DNA of 5,296 bases. Origin: Rhodobacterales bacterium CG2_30_65_12. Its GTDB lineage: Bacteria; Pseudomonadota; Alphaproteobacteria; Rhodobacterales; Rhodobacteraceae. The notes under the pieces are model-generated. The model was given only the letters and a program-made list of their open reading frames with translations. It made no database searches and was not told the origin of the DNA. Both the position numbers and the translations under genes were made by a program. Positions 4,456 through 5,296 of this stretch are shown here, piece after piece; the first letter of the stretch is position 1, and each line of letters opens with the position of its first letter. Location of the stretch: NCBI GenBank assembly GCA_001873585.1, contig MNZL01000047.1, positions 1 through 5,296 on the forward strand. Direction: 5' to 3'.

Positions 4456-5296
4456 TCAGTTGGTCGGGCAGGGAACTGGCGTTTCGATGATCTCGGCGCC
4501 CTTGCGGGTGCGCACGGTGCAAACCTGCGGCGCTTCGGGGGGCGCGATCACCATCGCGTCTTCGATCCCGAGCAGATCGTTCTGGGTCACCTCGACATCG
4601 GCAACCACGGTGTCGTCTCCGAACCCGACCAGCGAGAGCGTCATCCGACCGGTTGCCGTGGCCTGGGCCAGCGAGGCAACCTGTTCGGGCGTCGCCTCAA
4701 GGGTAACCGTGCGCGCCACGGTGGGCGCGTTGCGGTCAAGATCGGCGGTCTGGTCGATGGCGATGATCTTCATGTTGGCGAGGATCAGCTTGGTCACGTC
4801 GCCCGAGCGGCGCTCGTCGCCGCCGCGGCCGGTCCAGTAGATATCGACCCGGTCGCCGGGGGAGAGAAAGCCAGACACGCCCGAGGTTACGTCAACCCGG
4901 ATGGCGAAGGCGCGCATGCCGTTGGCCAGCCGCGAGGAAACGCCGGCGTCGGCGCCGGGTGCGGTGATCTTCACCGCCAGCACCGCCTCGTCCTTTTCCA
5001 TCGCGCGCAGCACGGTGCGGAAGCGCTTTTCGCCTTGCGGAAAGAGCTCTTCGATCGAGCCGAAGCTGCCGGCGGGGATTGCCGCCTTGGGCCATTTCAC
5101 CGCGCGAATGTTTTCCTCGGTGATCTGCGCGCCGTAGCGCAGGGCTTCCGTGACGACGTAAACCTGCGTCGTCTCGACCACCTCTCCGCGGGCCGCGCGT
5201 TCAGCCGCGAGCGCGGTCTGATAATCGCCAAACACGTTCCTGGCCATGTAGACGGCGAACCCGGCAAGGCCGACGCCGACGATCAACACCAGTGCA
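4456..5296 (-). CDS. cpaB: CpaB/RcpC-family Tad pilus assembly protein (5' end just outside window)
   Basis: CpaB/RcpC is an inner-membrane-anchored periplasmic partner of the CpaC secretin. The open frame enters from the right edge. Residue numbers count from the GTG at 5289, which is unlikely to be the true start: the frame continues upstream (Ala, Leu) and a membrane segment is already under way (LIVGVGLAGFAVYMA, residues 2-16). Probably only a few residues are missing. Residues about 40-108 match a SAF domain (VYVVTEALRYGAQITEENI, then VKWPKAAIPAG). Residues about 115-245 match the RcpC/CpaB domain (GMRAFAIRVD, then FLSPGDRVDIYWTG, later VARTVTLEATPEQVASLAQA and TGRMTLSLV). The C-terminus (QVCTVRTRKGAEIIETPVPC) carries the only two cysteines in the visible part, at 257 and 274, which could form a disulfide in the periplasm. 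A strong terminator lies 30 nt past the stop, so cpaB probably ends an upstream transcript. Confidence 0.93.
   Translation of the reverse strand, partial: ALVLIVGVGLAGFAVYMARNVFGDYQTALAAERAARGEVVETTQVYVVTEALRYGAQITEENIRAVKWPKAAIPAGSFGSIEELFPQGEKRFRTVLRAMEKDEAVLAVKITAPGADAGVSSRLANGMRAFAIRVDVTSGVSGFLSPGDRVDIYWTGRGGDERRSGDVTKLILANMKIIAIDQTADLDRNAPTVARTVTLEATPEQVASLAQATATGRMTLSLVGFGDDTVVADVEVTQNDLLGIEDAMVIAPPEAPQVCTVRTRKGAEIIETPVPCPTN

Noticed and set aside
4199..4840. Plus-strand frame of 213 residues over the cpaB end and gap
   Set aside because: It is antisense to cpaB and crosses the terminator hairpin. No recognisable protein features.
1..5296. tRNA, rRNA, CRISPR, insertion sequence or attachment site
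   Set aside because: No cloverleaf-like element, spaced direct repeats, transposase fragment or terminal inverted repeats seen. Nearly all sequence is explained by the pilus genes and two gaps.

Overview
The window holds part of a Tad/Flp (widespread colonization island) pilus assembly locus. All genes lie on the minus strand, so transcription runs from the right end to the left. The order is cpaB/rcpC (5' end just outside the window), cpaC/rcpA secretin, an OmpA-domain lipoprotein in the place usually held by cpaD/rcpB, cpaE/tadZ, and the first 178 codons of cpaF/tadA. The DNA is GC-rich. The gene order, the OmpA lipoprotein and the CpaE sequence style (for example FVPYPLPEGALHDAI) point to an alphaproteobacterium, most likely of the Rhodobacterales. 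That assignment rests on recall of the family, not on a search.

Layout from right to left: cpaB ends at 4456. A 280-bp gap (4176-4455) follows. It holds a strong intrinsic-terminator hairpin directed at cpaB transcripts, a second GC hairpin, a candidate sigma70-type promoter overlapped by an inverted repeat, and a leader of roughly 110 nt before cpaC. cpaC (start 4175) and the lipoprotein gene (start 2733) are separated by 2 nt and look translationally coupled. A second gap (1802-2070) holds a 9-bp all-GC stem-loop after the lipoprotein gene and a short inverted repeat, but no convincing gene and no clear promoter. cpaE (start 1801) and cpaF (start 534) are tightly coupled: the cpaF Shine-Dalgarno overlaps the cpaE stop codon.

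Together the products form the envelope part of the pilus machine. CpaC is the outer-membrane secretin. CpaB is an inner-membrane-anchored periplasmic partner. The OmpA lipoprotein probably ties the secretin to peptidoglycan and the outer membrane. CpaE is a ParA/MinD-like localisation factor. CpaF is the cytoplasmic motor ATPase. Pilin, prepilin peptidase and tadB/C genes are not in view. I see no new defence, mobile or RNA system. The most useful non-routine signals are the two regulatory gaps that break the cluster into cpaB | cpaC-lipoprotein | cpaE-cpaF blocks, the CpaE P-loop in which both lysines are alanine, and the OmpA lipoprotein at the CpaD position.
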